From NCBI RefSeq assembly GCF_000471905.2, contig NW_006498549.1, forward strand, positions 2,548,420 through 2,612,419: a stretch of 64,000 bases of DNA, in the 5' to 3' direction. Below the pieces are notes generated by a model. The model was not told the origin of the DNA. It did no database searches and was given only the letters and a program-made list of their open reading frames with translations. This stretch comes from Amborella trichopoda. Lineage: Eukaryota; Streptophyta; Magnoliopsida; Amborellales; Amborellaceae. Positions 10,541 through 21,439 of the stretch are shown here, piece after piece. Numbering within the stretch: the first letter of the stretch is position 1; the number at the start of each line of letters is the position of its first letter. The position numbers were made by a program, and so were the translations under genes.

Positions 10541-11600
10541 CCTTAGCTTCCTGCTTGGTAAGAGAAAACCCCAGACCATGAGTCTTTGGTCGGTTCTCAA
10601 GTCCCCTTACTAGGCAATCTCTAATCTGGTGGCCCGGCTTACCACATCTGAAGCACGCCCCAGTCTTCTTCAGCAATCAGTCGCTGAGTGATTATCTTTC
10701 CCACAATGTGGCCTTGTTGGACGTCGGTTCTCTTTTACGCCGCCCGGCAATGTCTTCTGAATCTTCGTACCTCTTTGATTATTTCTTCCCCTGAAGTTCC
10801 TCTTTGGTGGTGGTCGAGCTTTTCTCTCCAAGTCTCCAAACTAGGCTAGTCTTATCTTCCAGTTTCCCCCAACCCGGGACTCTTCGCAGTCCCTCACGAT
10901 TTTCATGGCTAAGTCCACCAATGGGGAGAAAACCTTCAGATTCGCTGATATCACCTTCCCCCTTATTTATGACCTAAGGCTTCTCTCAAACTTATTCGCT
11001 TTTTGCACCTCAACATTGATGATGTGTGGCACATACCTTGACAGTTCTGTAAATTTGGCTACATACTGCTCCATAGTTAGATTTCCCTATTGCAACTTGA
11101 TGAATTCTACTTCTTTTCTTTCCCGTACTGAATAAAAAAAGTACTTCTCATTGAAGGCTTCTAGAAAATTTTCCTAGCTCGCTTCTGTCCCGGACTCGTC
11201 CCAGGACTGCTTCACTGAGCCCCACTACTACTCAGCGTCCCCTTCAAGCGTGAAAGTGCCTAGCCTTACCTTCTACTCATCAGTACAGTTTAAAACTTTG
11301 AATATCTTCTCCACCTGTCTTCTCCATTCTCAGCCTTATCTACTCCCCAAGCCCTAAGAAGGTCGGAGGAGCTAACCTCCTAAACTTCTCTATCAAGCTA
11401 TTATCATTCGAGTCAGGAGCAGGGGAAGATGGGACTGGCATAGCTTCCTTCATCATATGTGTCATAGCCCCTAAAGTCTTAACAAACTCTCTGAGGGCCT
11501 CAGTGTTTTCGTTACTGAAGCTTGCATTATTGGCCCGTGTCCTCAGCATCTTCAACCTATGACACAAGCACTCAATTACTAATCTACCCAAGACTATTCT
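10501..11600 (-). pseudogene. Ty3/gypsy gag with CCHC zinc knuckle
   Basis: From right to left, the first segment (11591-11340) holds an N-terminal part ending FRRLAPPTFLGLGE, the usual entry to the retrotransposon gag domain. The next part, about 11330-10880, is frameshifted but reads gag-domain strings such as NFLEAFNEKYFF and EQYVAKFTELSRY. A basic linker follows, then an intact zinc knuckle CFRCGKPGHQIRDC near 10625-10665 (CX2CX4HX4C). The gag is broken by stops and frame changes. The coding order gag-PR-RT-(RH)-IN on the minus strand is that of Ty3/gypsy chromovirus-type elements. Confidence 0.8.
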
Positions 11601-11641
11601 AAATTCACTTCTAAATTCCCTAAGCCAAGAATCCTATTCTA

Positions 11642-11656
11642 GCTACTCTGATATCA
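11642..11656 (-). promoter_or_regulatory. Primer binding site (initiator tRNA-Met type)
   Basis: The minus strand reads TGATATCAGAGTAGC four bases after the LTR end ...TGACA. The usual plant initiator-methionine PBS is TGGTATCAGAGC, so this differs at few positions. Position and orientation fit the gag that starts immediately downstream on the minus strand. Confidence 0.65.
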
Positions 11657-12496
11657 TAACTGTCATGACCCCTACTGTCCCATACCGGAGGGTGATAGAG
11701 TGCGGGATCGCGACGGAAGTCCGTCACTCGGGTGGGAGTGGCATCAACACATGTTAAAAACACGGAATCAAAGCAAGCCACGAGAAAATAAAAACTCATC
11801 CACCAAGAACAAAATAAAATTGAATAAATTAAAACCATTGACTTTCATTCAATTTCTAAAAGTCTTTACAATAACGTTTCAGGCTTACAAGTCAAACATT
11901 AAACTCAAAACATTACATCAAACAGAACAACACGTGGCAACGCCACTAAACACCTACAATGGCAAAAAGGGAAATCCTGAACGCGTCTGAACTCCGAACA
12001 CCTTCTATCACCGGTAACCTGCTCGTCGAACGTGGTCAAGCACTATCACTCTACACAGATGAAATAAGTGGAATGAGCAATAAGCCTAGTAAGTAGATCA
12101 CTTCCCTTGCGTTTTTTATTATCATTAAATACATAATAGCATGCCCATAGTTCATCAGAAATTACATTGTCTCACAAAGTATGGTCACATATCATAGTAC
12201 ATATGAATGTTATATAAAGAGGGTATGACTCAGTTAACAGAGCATTACTTGTTCTCAAGATGACATCAACCTTTATGCATATTACAGTTACAATCAGATA
12301 TTCTTACAAAATACGTAATTCAGACAAGCAGAATAGATGAAGTTACTCCCGAAGTAGAAGCCACATCGATCAGGCTAAGTCATTCTTAAACTTGGGACAA
12401 TGACAAGTGGGTGACCCACATCGTAATGCCCTCACTCACACACACAATCCCAGCGCGCTTTGGGGTTTTCGAAATTCTACGGCCTTGCAAGATACG

Positions 12497-13031
12497 ACCC
12501 TCTCCTTATGTCCTCAGGCAGGAGGGTGTTACACTATCATTGGAGGACCCAATGTGTAGTGCTTATGACAATTGAGGGCACGACCCTTCTAGTTATTTAC
12601 AGTTACATCTCGACTCCATTCCTATCATAGGAATCGAGTTACAGTGTACCCAACTACCAATGGGGGACCCATTATGTAGTGGTCATATCACAGAATATCA
12701 GTTTTCATATGATAGAGTCAGAATATTCACTACTAATGGAGGACCCATTACGTAGCAGTCATGACATAACAATACCAATATAACAGAATCACAATATCCA
12801 CTACTAATGCAGGACCCATTGCGTAGCAGTCAGATATCAGTATTTATATATCAGAATCAAAAAGTTCAGTACCAATGGAGGACCCATTGCGTAATGATCA
12901 TATTATGCATAACAGTCCACTACCAATGGAGGACCCATTGCATAGTGTTCATATTATGCATAATAGTATCAATATAATAGAAATTACAGCATCCACTACC
13001 AATGGAGGACCCATTGCGTAGTGTTCATATC
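12497..13031. repeat. Array of palindromic modules in the LTR
   Basis: Seven copies of a module of the type CACTACCAATGG-AGGAC-CCATTGCGTAGTG lie at about 12532, 12655, 12729, 12799, 12871, 12918 and 12993. Each folds as an inner 6-bp stem plus an outer 5-bp stem. The inner stem is CAATGG/CCATTG in most modules, TAATGG/CCATTA at 12734-12739 with 12745-12750, and CATTGG/CCAATG at 12538-12543 with 12549-12554. Unrelated palindromes sit between them, such as ACCCTC/GAGGGT (12497-12502 with 12522-12527) and ATTCCTA/TAGGAAT near 12618-12634. Confidence 0.7.
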
Positions 13032-14404
13032 ACATTTTACAGTATTCATTATTCATATAACAGAATCCCAATATCACAATCACAGGTAACGATATCAACA
13101 ACATATGATAATATCACCAATATCACATAATATCTGTATCAGTGTCACAGAGTAACAGTATCAGCATCCTACATTATCAGAGTCAAATAATCTCAGTGTC
13201 GATGTCACACTTCCTGAAATTTCAGCCAGTGACATGGCTTTAAAATTTACTCCATAACTCATAATCAAGAAGGAATTTTGAAAAGTGCTCAACATGTGAA
13301 TTGAAGCTTACTTATGAAATCTTCAAATAGCAGTAGTTTGGAAGAAAATGAACCCCTTTTTATTAGTCAAAATCTGTAGCGACAGAGGCATAAATTCTGA
13401 GTTTTATTAAAGTTGTCCACAGTGATATACTATTACAATTAATCATATAACTCTCAAATTAGGGAGAATTTTGAGAAGTGATAAACATGTGATCTCAAGC
13501 TTACTAAAAAATATTTAAAACAGAAGTATTTTGGAAGAAAATGGACTTCATTTAGTTGGTCAAAACCCTTAACATCAGAGACATCAGTTCTAGATTTTTA
13601 CCAAAACTTTCCACAGTGACCTACTAGCATTTTAAGAGATATAACTTTACATAAATGAAGAATCAGAGAAATATGTAAACATGAACATTGAAGTAGCTCA
13701 TAAATATTTCTAATGGCCATGGTTTCAGGCCATTTGGACTTCAATTGCTTAGTCAAACTCACAGTACAACAGAAGTAGTATTCTTGAACCTTATCATAGT
13801 CTGCTAACAGTGACATATATGCATAAAACAAAGCATACATTCCAAATTATCAAGAATCTCAACTAGTCATAAATTTAAAACTCAAAATAGACTCATAAAA
13901 ATTTCCAATGATTGTAATTTGAGGCCAATCGGATATCATTTACTTAGACAAAACCTCATCACAAAAACAGGTAAATTTCTTGGAAATGCACATTACAAGC
14001 ATGACACATTCCAACGACTATTTCATAACTTCAAATCCATACAAAATAATAACATGAACCATTTCTATCCTAAACTAGTTTCACACAAGCATCACTCCAC
14101 AGAATTTCAGGATCCACAAAAGTGGTAACAGTGCCCAACTTATCATATAAAGAAGACTTAATTGCTGGAAAATAGAACACAAACATACATGCTTCACTTC
14201 ACACTTTGTTCATGGAAGTTCATTCTTAAATTCCATACTTTCAGTTTCGGGGCTCATACAACTTAATGTAAAAGGGGTAGTAATCCACTTACCTTAACAA
14301 CAAAAATTCCCTCCAATCTTTCCTTCCACAGTCTCCTTCTCCAAGCTCTAACCAATTCCTCAAGCCACAAAGTGTTTCATGGAAGTTCTAAGGGGGAGGC
14401 TCTA

Positions 14405-14429
14405 TGAGAGAGAGAGAGAGAGAGAGAGA
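14405..14429. repeat. (GA)n microsatellite
   Basis: A run of about twelve GA dinucleotides lies near the far end of the LTR. Confidence 0.9.
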
Positions 14430-14759
14430 TGGCATGAGAATGATAGGGGGAGGAGAGAGAGATGAGGGCTGGGGGTTAAATGGTTAGTGAGAGGATGGAA
14501 TGAGAGGTGGCAACAAGCCACCTCCAAGTGCCAAGTGAAAGGGGGTGATGTGGCAACAAGGGGCGGACACTTAGAGAGGGAAAGAAAAAGGGGGAAAAGA
14601 GGAAAAGTGGTAGTCCCTCAAGGACCACTCTACTCCAACAGCCCCGGTGGTCTAACTACAACACTCACGGTGGTACAAGTACGACGCTGGCCTCTCTTCG
14701 CACGACGCTACTCCTTACCTTCGGGGCGATACCCCTCGTTCACTCGTGATGTTGCTTTC

Positions 14760-15376
14760 TCGTTGTCATGCGCACACTGTCATGCCCTCTTCTGCTGCCA
14801 CGCGCTTACTATCGTTGCGCACTCTTCACTATCACCGTGCGCTCTTCACTATCGCCATGTGCTCCTCACTTTCGCCATGAGCTATTCACTATCGTCGTGT
14901 GTGCTCCTCACTATCATCGTGCGCTCTTCACTATCGTCACGCGCTCTTCACTATCACCGCACACTCCTCACTATCGTCGTGCGCTCCTCACTTTCGCCCC
15001 TTGTTCACTCGCGGTGTTGTGTTCTCACTGCCGTGCGCACACTGTCACGCCCTCTTCTACTGTCGTACGCTTACTATCGCCACGCGCTCTTCACTATCAC
15101 CGCGTGCTCTTCACTATCGCTGCCCGCTCCTCACTATCGCTGCGCACTCCTCACTTTCGTCGTGCACTCTTCACTATCGTCGTGCGCGCTCCTCACTATC
15201 GCCACGCACTCTTCACTTTCACTGTGAGCTCTTCACTATCGTCATGCGCTCTTCACTATCGTCGCACGCTCTTCACTATCACCGTGCTCTCCTCACTATC
15301 GTCGTGTGCTCCTCACTTTTGTCGCACTCTCTTCACTATCGCCGCACACTCCTCACTATCGTCGCGCTCTCTATAT
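14760..15376. repeat. 20-bp satellite with ~260-bp higher-order period
   Basis: About thirty copies of a GC-rich unit close to CTCTTCACTATCGTCGTGCG are arranged head to tail. Units vary mainly at TCTT/TCCT and in the CG-rich half. A diverged block containing GCGCACACTGTCA and GCCCTCTTCTxCTG occurs at 14768 and again at about 15028, giving a higher-order period of about 260 bp. Because 20 is not a multiple of three, every frame cycles through the same three phases. All frames therefore stay open and give a fake repeated Leu/Ser/His-rich protein. I regard none of these frames as genes. Confidence 0.85.
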
Positions 15377-15379
15377 CAC

Positions 15380-16250
15380 CGCATGAAAGTCTAGATCCTT
15401 GCAGCATTGATGACTGTGTCTTCTTGGTCGCATATTTATGCAAGTTCACTATTCCTGGAGGGGCAAATGACATCCGTCTAGGCACATTCTATGTGGCTTA
15501 TGACATGACGAGGGGCCGCCAGTACGCTCTTGCTCAACCAGCCCTATGCAACATCTACCACGGACTAGGAGCCATCTCCAGGGGAAAAGCTTAAAAAGGC
15601 AAAGAGGGGGGTAACGGCATTGTCGGGGGTGAAACTTTCCCAGGGGACTTCAAGACACCATTCCCCATCCATTATGTATACGAGTGGCTAGGAACTTATT
15701 TCCCTGCCACTTATGTCAGAAGTGCATGCACGGGGCAGAAGATATGCCCTTTCTTTATGAGAATTGTTGGGCAGAAGGCTATCTTCCATAGCTCGAGGGA
15801 GGCTCGTAACTTGTTTGGGAATGAATTTTCTAGCATGCGTTTGGTCACCTTGTCAATTGGAGGCTTTACTGACCACGCCTTCATTGATGAACTGGGCAAG
15901 GAGTTGGATGGTGCTTCCACAACTATCAAGGAGCTCATGTTCATTTTGAGTGTCAGAGGTGGGGTTTTGGCTTATGGAAACGCAATGCCAAACTCGAAGG
16001 GTACTTCCCTCATCGATTTGCTCGTCATCACGTGCTAGATCGGAGTTCTCCCTTCTCCATGTTCTTCGAGAAATATCACGGTAGAATAAACACTGGGAAG
16101 AAGGAAGAGCTCGAGACTCTTCAGGAATCGTGGCGGCCAAAACATATAAAAACTGCATGGTCCACATGTTTAGAGATGACTGAGGTCAGTAAGTATGTGG
16201 TGCCGCATTTTGGTAGGAGAGTTCGGGCATCTGAGGCCTATGCGAACTAG
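15380..16250 (+). pseudogene. Plant mobile domain (PMD, aminotransferase-like) protein relic
   Basis: The + strand reads a PMD-like protein: DDCVFLVAYLCKFTIPGG, then GTFYVAYDMTRGRQYALAQPALCNIYHGL, then a stop. It continues as FPIHYVYEWLGTYFPATYVR and IVGQKAIFHSSREA. The pattern (LCKF.xPG, A..M..G...ALA.P.L..IY.GL, HYVYxWLxxYF) is that of the plant mobile domain found in host genes of the MAIN/MAIL type and in ORFs carried by some LTR elements. At least two stops and several frameshifts follow, and the last part to 16250 is barely readable. It is on the opposite strand to the gag-protease to its right, the arrangement known for antisense ORFs in Tat-lineage elements. Confidence 0.55.
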
Positions 16251-16767
16251 CCGAGGATTACCAGTCGAGGGTACTAGGAGGCTAATCACCCCTGAAAAGG
16301 GGAGAACTACAATTGGCGTTAGGATACCAGGCAAAAGAGCATACTCAAGACTCCTCCGCTAGGAGAGATTTTTACCTTGGAGTACCCTTGGAATTGGGGG
16401 GCTCTTGGGATGCCTCACGAGATGGCAGCAGATGAAACCTCATCGCAATTTCTCGTTATGAAGAAGAGGACGGGGAGCCTTTTTTATAAACTCAACTCTA
16501 TCTTCGAATGGAGGGAGGGCTGAAAGGTCCCAGATCATGAAGGGCGCCTGATCCAAGACCTGAATGCACTGATAGGGAGTGGTCGTCATAGTGCTCTTGC
16601 TACAGGCTCTTCTCACAAGAGGAGTTCTGAGACATCTGCTCCTACACCAAGGGTAGGAAAGAATAGGAAGCGTGCTGCCCCCGCTGTCACTAGCGCTCCA
16701 CCCCGAGCTGTCAGGCCTACTCGAAAATGCAGGAGTGCAAAACTTGTTGTCATCTTAGAACCAGCTG

Positions 16768-18462
16768 ATGGCTCTTCATCTTCTGCCTCTTCAGAATTTT
16801 ATGTTGCTCCTTCTGAGTCACCCTTTTCTCTTTCAGAATCACCTTCTGCCACTCCTGCACTATTTTCAACCTCTTCGGAGACTTAAGGTAGATGACTCTA
16901 GCCCTTCTAGAACCAGCATCATTGCTTATGATAGAGAGGGGACACTTGAACTTGAGGTGGTGCCTGAAATTCCCATTATAACTGCTGAGTCAGATCGGGT
17001 TCCAATGGAGATTGACAGTGCTGGAGTTGCTACACCAAGGGAGGAACCCGAAATAGACAAGGCCACATAACCTCAAGAGATTGTTACCCCAACCGTAGTA
17101 TAGGCTATAGTTGAAGAAACGCCTGAGTGTCAAGAAGTTGTTGCCCCGAGTGATGGGGTTATGGGTAGTGCAGACCCAGACCTTGTTGAGAGTTCAAAGA
17201 CTGGGGCCTCGAAGGGCGTAGGTCAAGAAGATGAGGGAGTTGAGCTTTTTGTGGCTGAGGTTCTGGCTGTAGAAGAGGCGAGCCAAGCAGAAGAGGCTGT
17301 AGATGTAGTGGTGGTCATAAAAGATGAAGACCAAGGGAAAAAGGTGAGCTCTAGACTTGCCGAGGCTGAGGTGGCAATTCAGGAAGGGAGAGATGCTAGC
17401 CAAGAAGAAGAGGTTACTTTGGAGCATGCCGAGGTTGAGGTGATGAATCCAGCATGTGAAGGTCAATTTGAGGAAATTGACCTTGTTGAGGCTTCTCCAG
17501 AGGATGAGGAGCAGAGAAGAAGTGGGCCCTGAAAGGGCTGAGGCTGCTTTGGAGCATATTGAGACTGCTCCAGAAAACAAGAGGCAAGAAGAAGAGGTTG
17601 GCATGGAAGGGACCAAACCTGCTAATGATGAGGCTGAAAGGCCAAGGGAGGAGGCTAATACCATGGGGTCGAGCAGCTTGAGATTGGGGCCCCCTCTGTA
17701 CCTGCAGATGATGAGACCTCGGGCTTCACCATTGCTCGAGAAGAGCAGGTGACTCACATGGCTATCATCCCTTCATACCCTGCTATTGAGAGTGATGCTC
17801 CTTCCATTGAGGCGGCCCCAGTAGCATCGTCCAGACCTAATTTCAATGGGATGTCTGACATAATCATGGATATGCTTTGTCTGGGCGTGCAGAGACTGAA
17901 GGATCTGCTTCTTACTGAGCTTGACAATGCAATCCAGAAGTTAAGGCAGATTGCCCTTCTAGGGGGTGCACCAGAGGTACTCCCATATTTCGATGGCGTC
18001 ATAAACGAGGTGGAAGGGTGGAGAATAAAGGCCTCACAGGAGGAGGTAACCACGCAACGGTTAGAGGGTTCACAATTTCCCTCTTTGGAGTCCTGACTCA
18101 TATGCCATCGCGAATTGGTAGAAGAGGCTCAATTACAAGAAAGGGATGTTGCGGTTTCCCAGAGATCCAACCTTGCTGAGGAGGTCATCGCCAGCCATAG
18201 CAAGACGATGACTTTGAAGACGAAGATAGTGAAATTGACGCAAGAGCTTGCTAAGTTGGAGAAGGAGGCCACGGCTTGGGAAGCAAAGGACAAGGTGCTT
18301 GCCAATAATATTTTGACCCTCGAATACTCCTTGGAGGAAGGGACTGCCTTGATGGAGCATGAGGTTGAGATGTTAGCAGAGTTGATGGGACTCATCCAGC
18401 AAGCTAAGATATCAGTTGCAACATACAGGGGAAAGATCAATGAAGTGATTGATCGATTTTGA
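16768..18462 (+). pseudogene. Acidic and coiled-coil C-terminal part of the PMD-type ORF
   Basis: Three open stretches follow in different frames: a Ser/Pro-rich then Glu/Val-rich acidic region (16900-17532), a shifted acidic part (17456-17752), and a helical part (17749-18096, then 18115-18462 after a single stop). The last segment has heptad-like Leu spacing (KTKIVKLTQELAKLEKEA) and ends in a stop at 18462. The low-complexity acidic middle with a terminal coiled coil is common in PMD proteins of transposon origin. A Glu-rich region can look open by composition alone, so the exact extent is uncertain. Confidence 0.4.
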
Positions 18463-19010
18463 AAGTGTCATCTTATTTTCTTTCTTTTTTCCTTGTTTTT
18501 ATTCTGACACTTGTAATATCCCCTTGGTTTATGAATAATATTCTCCTTTTTCTTGAGTATGATGCGTGACTTTTCCTTTTTTGATTTGCTTCTCTGCACT
18601 CTATCTCTTACTTCTTGTTCATTGTTTCGACCCCTTCATGGAATGGGACGTGGAGGGATACCCTACACCTTGCTTTGTTTTATGACAAGTCGATGTAGCT
18701 TCAATGACCTCGAATGAGGGAGCGGCTACTTCTTCTCCTCTTAATGTTTGATTGGACATGGGCTCATAATTCATCGTTCTCAAAATGTGATGAGCCTACT
18801 CACTGTAACTAGTCCAATCAGGAGGGGCTTTAGCTTCTATTCAAGGTGCATTCACCCCAAGCTTGTTGTAGCTCTTGGTCTCAGGCACGAATTCCTTTAA
18901 GTGTTTTAAAGCCATGAGCATAACCCCCACTTGGTTCTGAAGACTGCGAACCTCGCTTCTTAACTCTGCGAGGAGATCTTGCACTTGAGGGCAAGAGGGT
19001 GGTCCTTTCC
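18463..19010. other. Spacer between antisense ORF and Tat gag-protease
   Basis: AT-rich sequence directly after the ORF contains two AATAA-type signals (18532-18541), plausible for the + strand ORF's 3' end. There is no reverse transcriptase, RNase H or integrase reading on either strand here, although in a complete Tat element these would lie between the protease and the antisense ORF. Confidence 0.5.
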
Positions 19011-19014
19011 TTAA

Positions 19015-19440
19015 CTACTCTTTTCCTATAGAATCTAGGAAACGCAAAACATTCTGGGGTGGCTGATGCGTTAATTCTACTTTCAAGAGTGCAATGGGGA
19101 CATGCAAGACTTTTTGATGGTCCGGCGTGTAAGTGACCCTTGGGACTGGGAGATCTATCCCGATGACTTCGTCAGTCTCAAGGGTGACTTCTGGTTCTTC
19201 TTCTTGCACAAGTGGCTCAGAATTGGAAGCAAAACGGGAAGCCTCATCTTCAGCGGAAGATGGAATTTCCTCAGGGATGGTTGATGGCATACTGGGATGA
19301 ATGGGAGTTAGAGGGAGAGTTTTCCCTTGTCTTTCTTCCTCTTTAAACATGCTCACGAGTGTTCTCCCAATATCTTCAACATATTCATGAGGTGAGGGTT
19401 CTGTCTTCTTAACAAAATTCAGATCACAATCATTTGACTT
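19015..19440 (-). pseudogene. Acidic linker after the Tat protease
   Basis: The minus strand has an acidic, Pro/Glu-rich open segment (19356-19015) downstream of the protease C-terminal motif. In Tat-type polyproteins a variable linker separates protease and RT. Here the reading simply ends and no RT follows. Confidence 0.4.
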
Positions 19441-20261
19441 TTAGGGTGACACCGAATCTGTGAAGTAATATTTGGCATCAGCATAGTGAGTTTCAGCTAT
19501 AGGAAATGGTCTTTTATCAACGTAGTCTATATAATGTCTCCCATATCGACTATACTTGAAGCACTGATGCAATGTGGACAGAACCACCCCCTGGTCATAA
19601 AGCCACAGGGGGAGAAGGATGTTGTAGGAGGTGTTGATGTCGATCACATGGAATTGAGCGTATTCGTATAATTCACATATCCTGAGACGAAGACCGTGCC
19701 AGTCGGCTTCTCTCTTGACTGGTTGAACCCCTGGATTGTGATATTAGTCAGAGTGAGATCCTCAGACCCTAGTCCCAAACGAGTGAGGATTCTCCTGGGG
19801 ATAAGGTTGACTGCTGACTCTCCATCCAACATAATTTAGTTGATAGGGCATGTATGTAATTCACCAGTCACAAAGAGAAGACGATCGTGGAATTTTTCTC
19901 CCAATTGCATATCATCCTCTGAGAAGGTGACTGTCATACATCCACTCAAGATTGTTGGGTCCACCTCAATGGGTTCCACTTCGGTCCAGTAAACCTCTGG
20001 ATTTGAGAGAACATAAACCAGAGCCATACGGTAATCCCTTGAGAGCATAAGGGCATCATAGATGCTGAGAAGAGCTGGAAGCTTCCTTAAGTGCCCTATG
20101 ACATCATATTTCACCCTTTCTTGGTCAGCCTTTTGTGCTTCCAGTCCTACCACTGGTTTGGGTGGTATAGGAGGTTGTGGAATAGGTTTAGGTGGAAGAG
20201 GTTTATTTTGGTCCGCTGGTTGGCTTGGTTGCACAAATGACTTGGTTTGGGTAACAGGCAC
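19441..20261 (-). pseudogene. Tat/Ogre-type aspartic protease relic
   Basis: The minus strand reads, in order, DVIGHLRKLPALLSIYDAL (20261-19836), MTVTFSEDD and ELHTCPIN, one stop, then MLDGESAVNLIPRRIL (the retropepsin active-site region, DGE where the family usually has DGG or DGS). The later segment DINTSYNILL...STLHQCFKYS (19647-19441) is the C-terminal flap and core motif that follows the protease in this lineage. The combination is characteristic of Ty3/gypsy Tat-lineage elements, not of the Tekay-like element at 8-11 kb. One stop and one or two frameshifts disable it. Confidence 0.75.
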
Positions 20262-21439
20262 GGGTTTAAAAGGAGTAGAGGTTCAAGGTTGAGGTTTAGG
20301 AGTTGTTTGGGTATATGGAATCAAAGGCATCCCGGGGAATTGAAGGAGAGGTGGATTGCCTGGGGTATTCGGTCAAGGAAGGAGCCCAGGGAGCTGGAGG
20401 ATGGGTAAATTGTTTGGGGTTTTTGAATTAGGGAGGAGTGGTGGACCAGAAAACTTCAGGACTTTTGGCTTCTAAGGCGGAGGTTGTAGTGTTTTCCTCG
20501 ACCTTAAGCTCATTTTCCTCGCGCTGGGTGATGCTTCTAAGCTTTGCACCATGTGGTAAGCTTCTTGAGAATAGAAGCTTTGCCCTCTTGATTCTCTCAG
20601 CCTCTGCTCAAAGTCGAGCTGAAGAGGCCACTAAGGTTTCTTCGGCTTTGACTTCCTGTGCTTTTCAGAAGAAGATGGCTCTGATTGGGCTCGAGCTGCT
20701 AGAGCATCAATGACTGTCAAGAATCCAACCACCTGAGCTAACGTCTTTCTTAACCGCCTCTGGTGCGTCCTGCTTATGTTGGTCCCTTCGAGTTATTTGT
20801 CAAGAGCCTCGAAGTCTAGACAATTCAAGGATGTACCTACAGAAGACATAAAAGAGGAGGGGGAAGAAGAAGAAGAAGGAGAAGGGTCAGTAGGTGAGGG
20901 ACTTTTAAGGTCATTCCCCTCATCAGACCGATCTGGACAGTTTTATACATCATCACTGGAGTTGGACGTGTGCAGGGAGTCTTTTAGGTCTTTTCCCTAC
21001 TTAAACTGTTGGGGGATGCTTTTAATGTCGTCACCTTCATTAGACGTGCCCCGAGTAAGAGATGACTGAGGGGCGTTCTCTTAGTGAGGTGAAGGAGTAG
21101 GGAAAATTGCTCCGAGGATGAAATATTGTAAAGTCGGGAACGGGGGAAGAGGGGTGAGAAATTCTAGCTCGACCGGTGACTGAGGAATCTTGTTCTTCCA
21201 GCGAGCAGCCCTTGGGGCCCGTCTTCTTCTAGTCAACTTTGGAGGTGCTTGGTCCGTCTTGTTAGGTTTGTGAACAGCCCTAGCTTGACGAATCGCTTCT
21301 CGCTTTAACAATTTGAGCCTACTCCGCTCGTGATGAACTTTCCACCGCTAGGAAGTCGAGGGTTTAGCGGGATCAGAAGCATCCGTCCTCCCTAGACTTT
21401 TTCCGCATCTACAGCTTCGAATAGTATCATTCGTTCAGT
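20262..21439 (-). other. Degenerate gag-protease linker
   Basis: The minus strand holds short Pro/Lys- and Arg-rich open pieces (for example 21311-21081, basic, KPNKTDQAPPKLTRRRR) between gag and protease. The + strand frames here are not gene-like. I see no domain. In Tat elements this interval is a variable, poorly conserved part of the polyprotein. Confidence 0.4.

Larger units (their letters stand above)
11661..14660 (-). mobile_element. 5' LTR of the minus-strand gypsy element (right edge approximate)
   Basis: The edge next to the PBS is sharp: the + strand starts TGTCATGACCCC at 11661. The far edge is not certain. CTAACTACAACA-type termini occur near 14645-14664, just after a stretch (GTCCCTCAAGGACC) resembling the 3' part of the solo LTR at 3990-4010. 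There is no partner LTR in the window, because the element's 3' half ends at the (AT)n tract. The LTR contains the palindromic modules at 12497-13031 and is otherwise AT-rich without genes. Confidence 0.55.

Noticed and set aside
6116-13031. CRISPR array, because of regularly spaced palindromic repeats
   Set aside because: The host is a plant, the repeats vary in sequence, the spacers are low complexity and shared, and no cas gene is present.
14487-15594. Three overlapping 200-246 codon frames with a repeated Leu/Ser/His/Ala pattern
   Set aside because: They come from a 20-bp tandem unit, which cycles through all frames. The repeated protein is a by-product, not a gene.
17194-17757. 187-codon minus-strand frame
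   Set aside because: Antisense shadow of the Glu-rich + strand region; Ser/Leu-rich content is the reverse complement of GAG/GAA codons.
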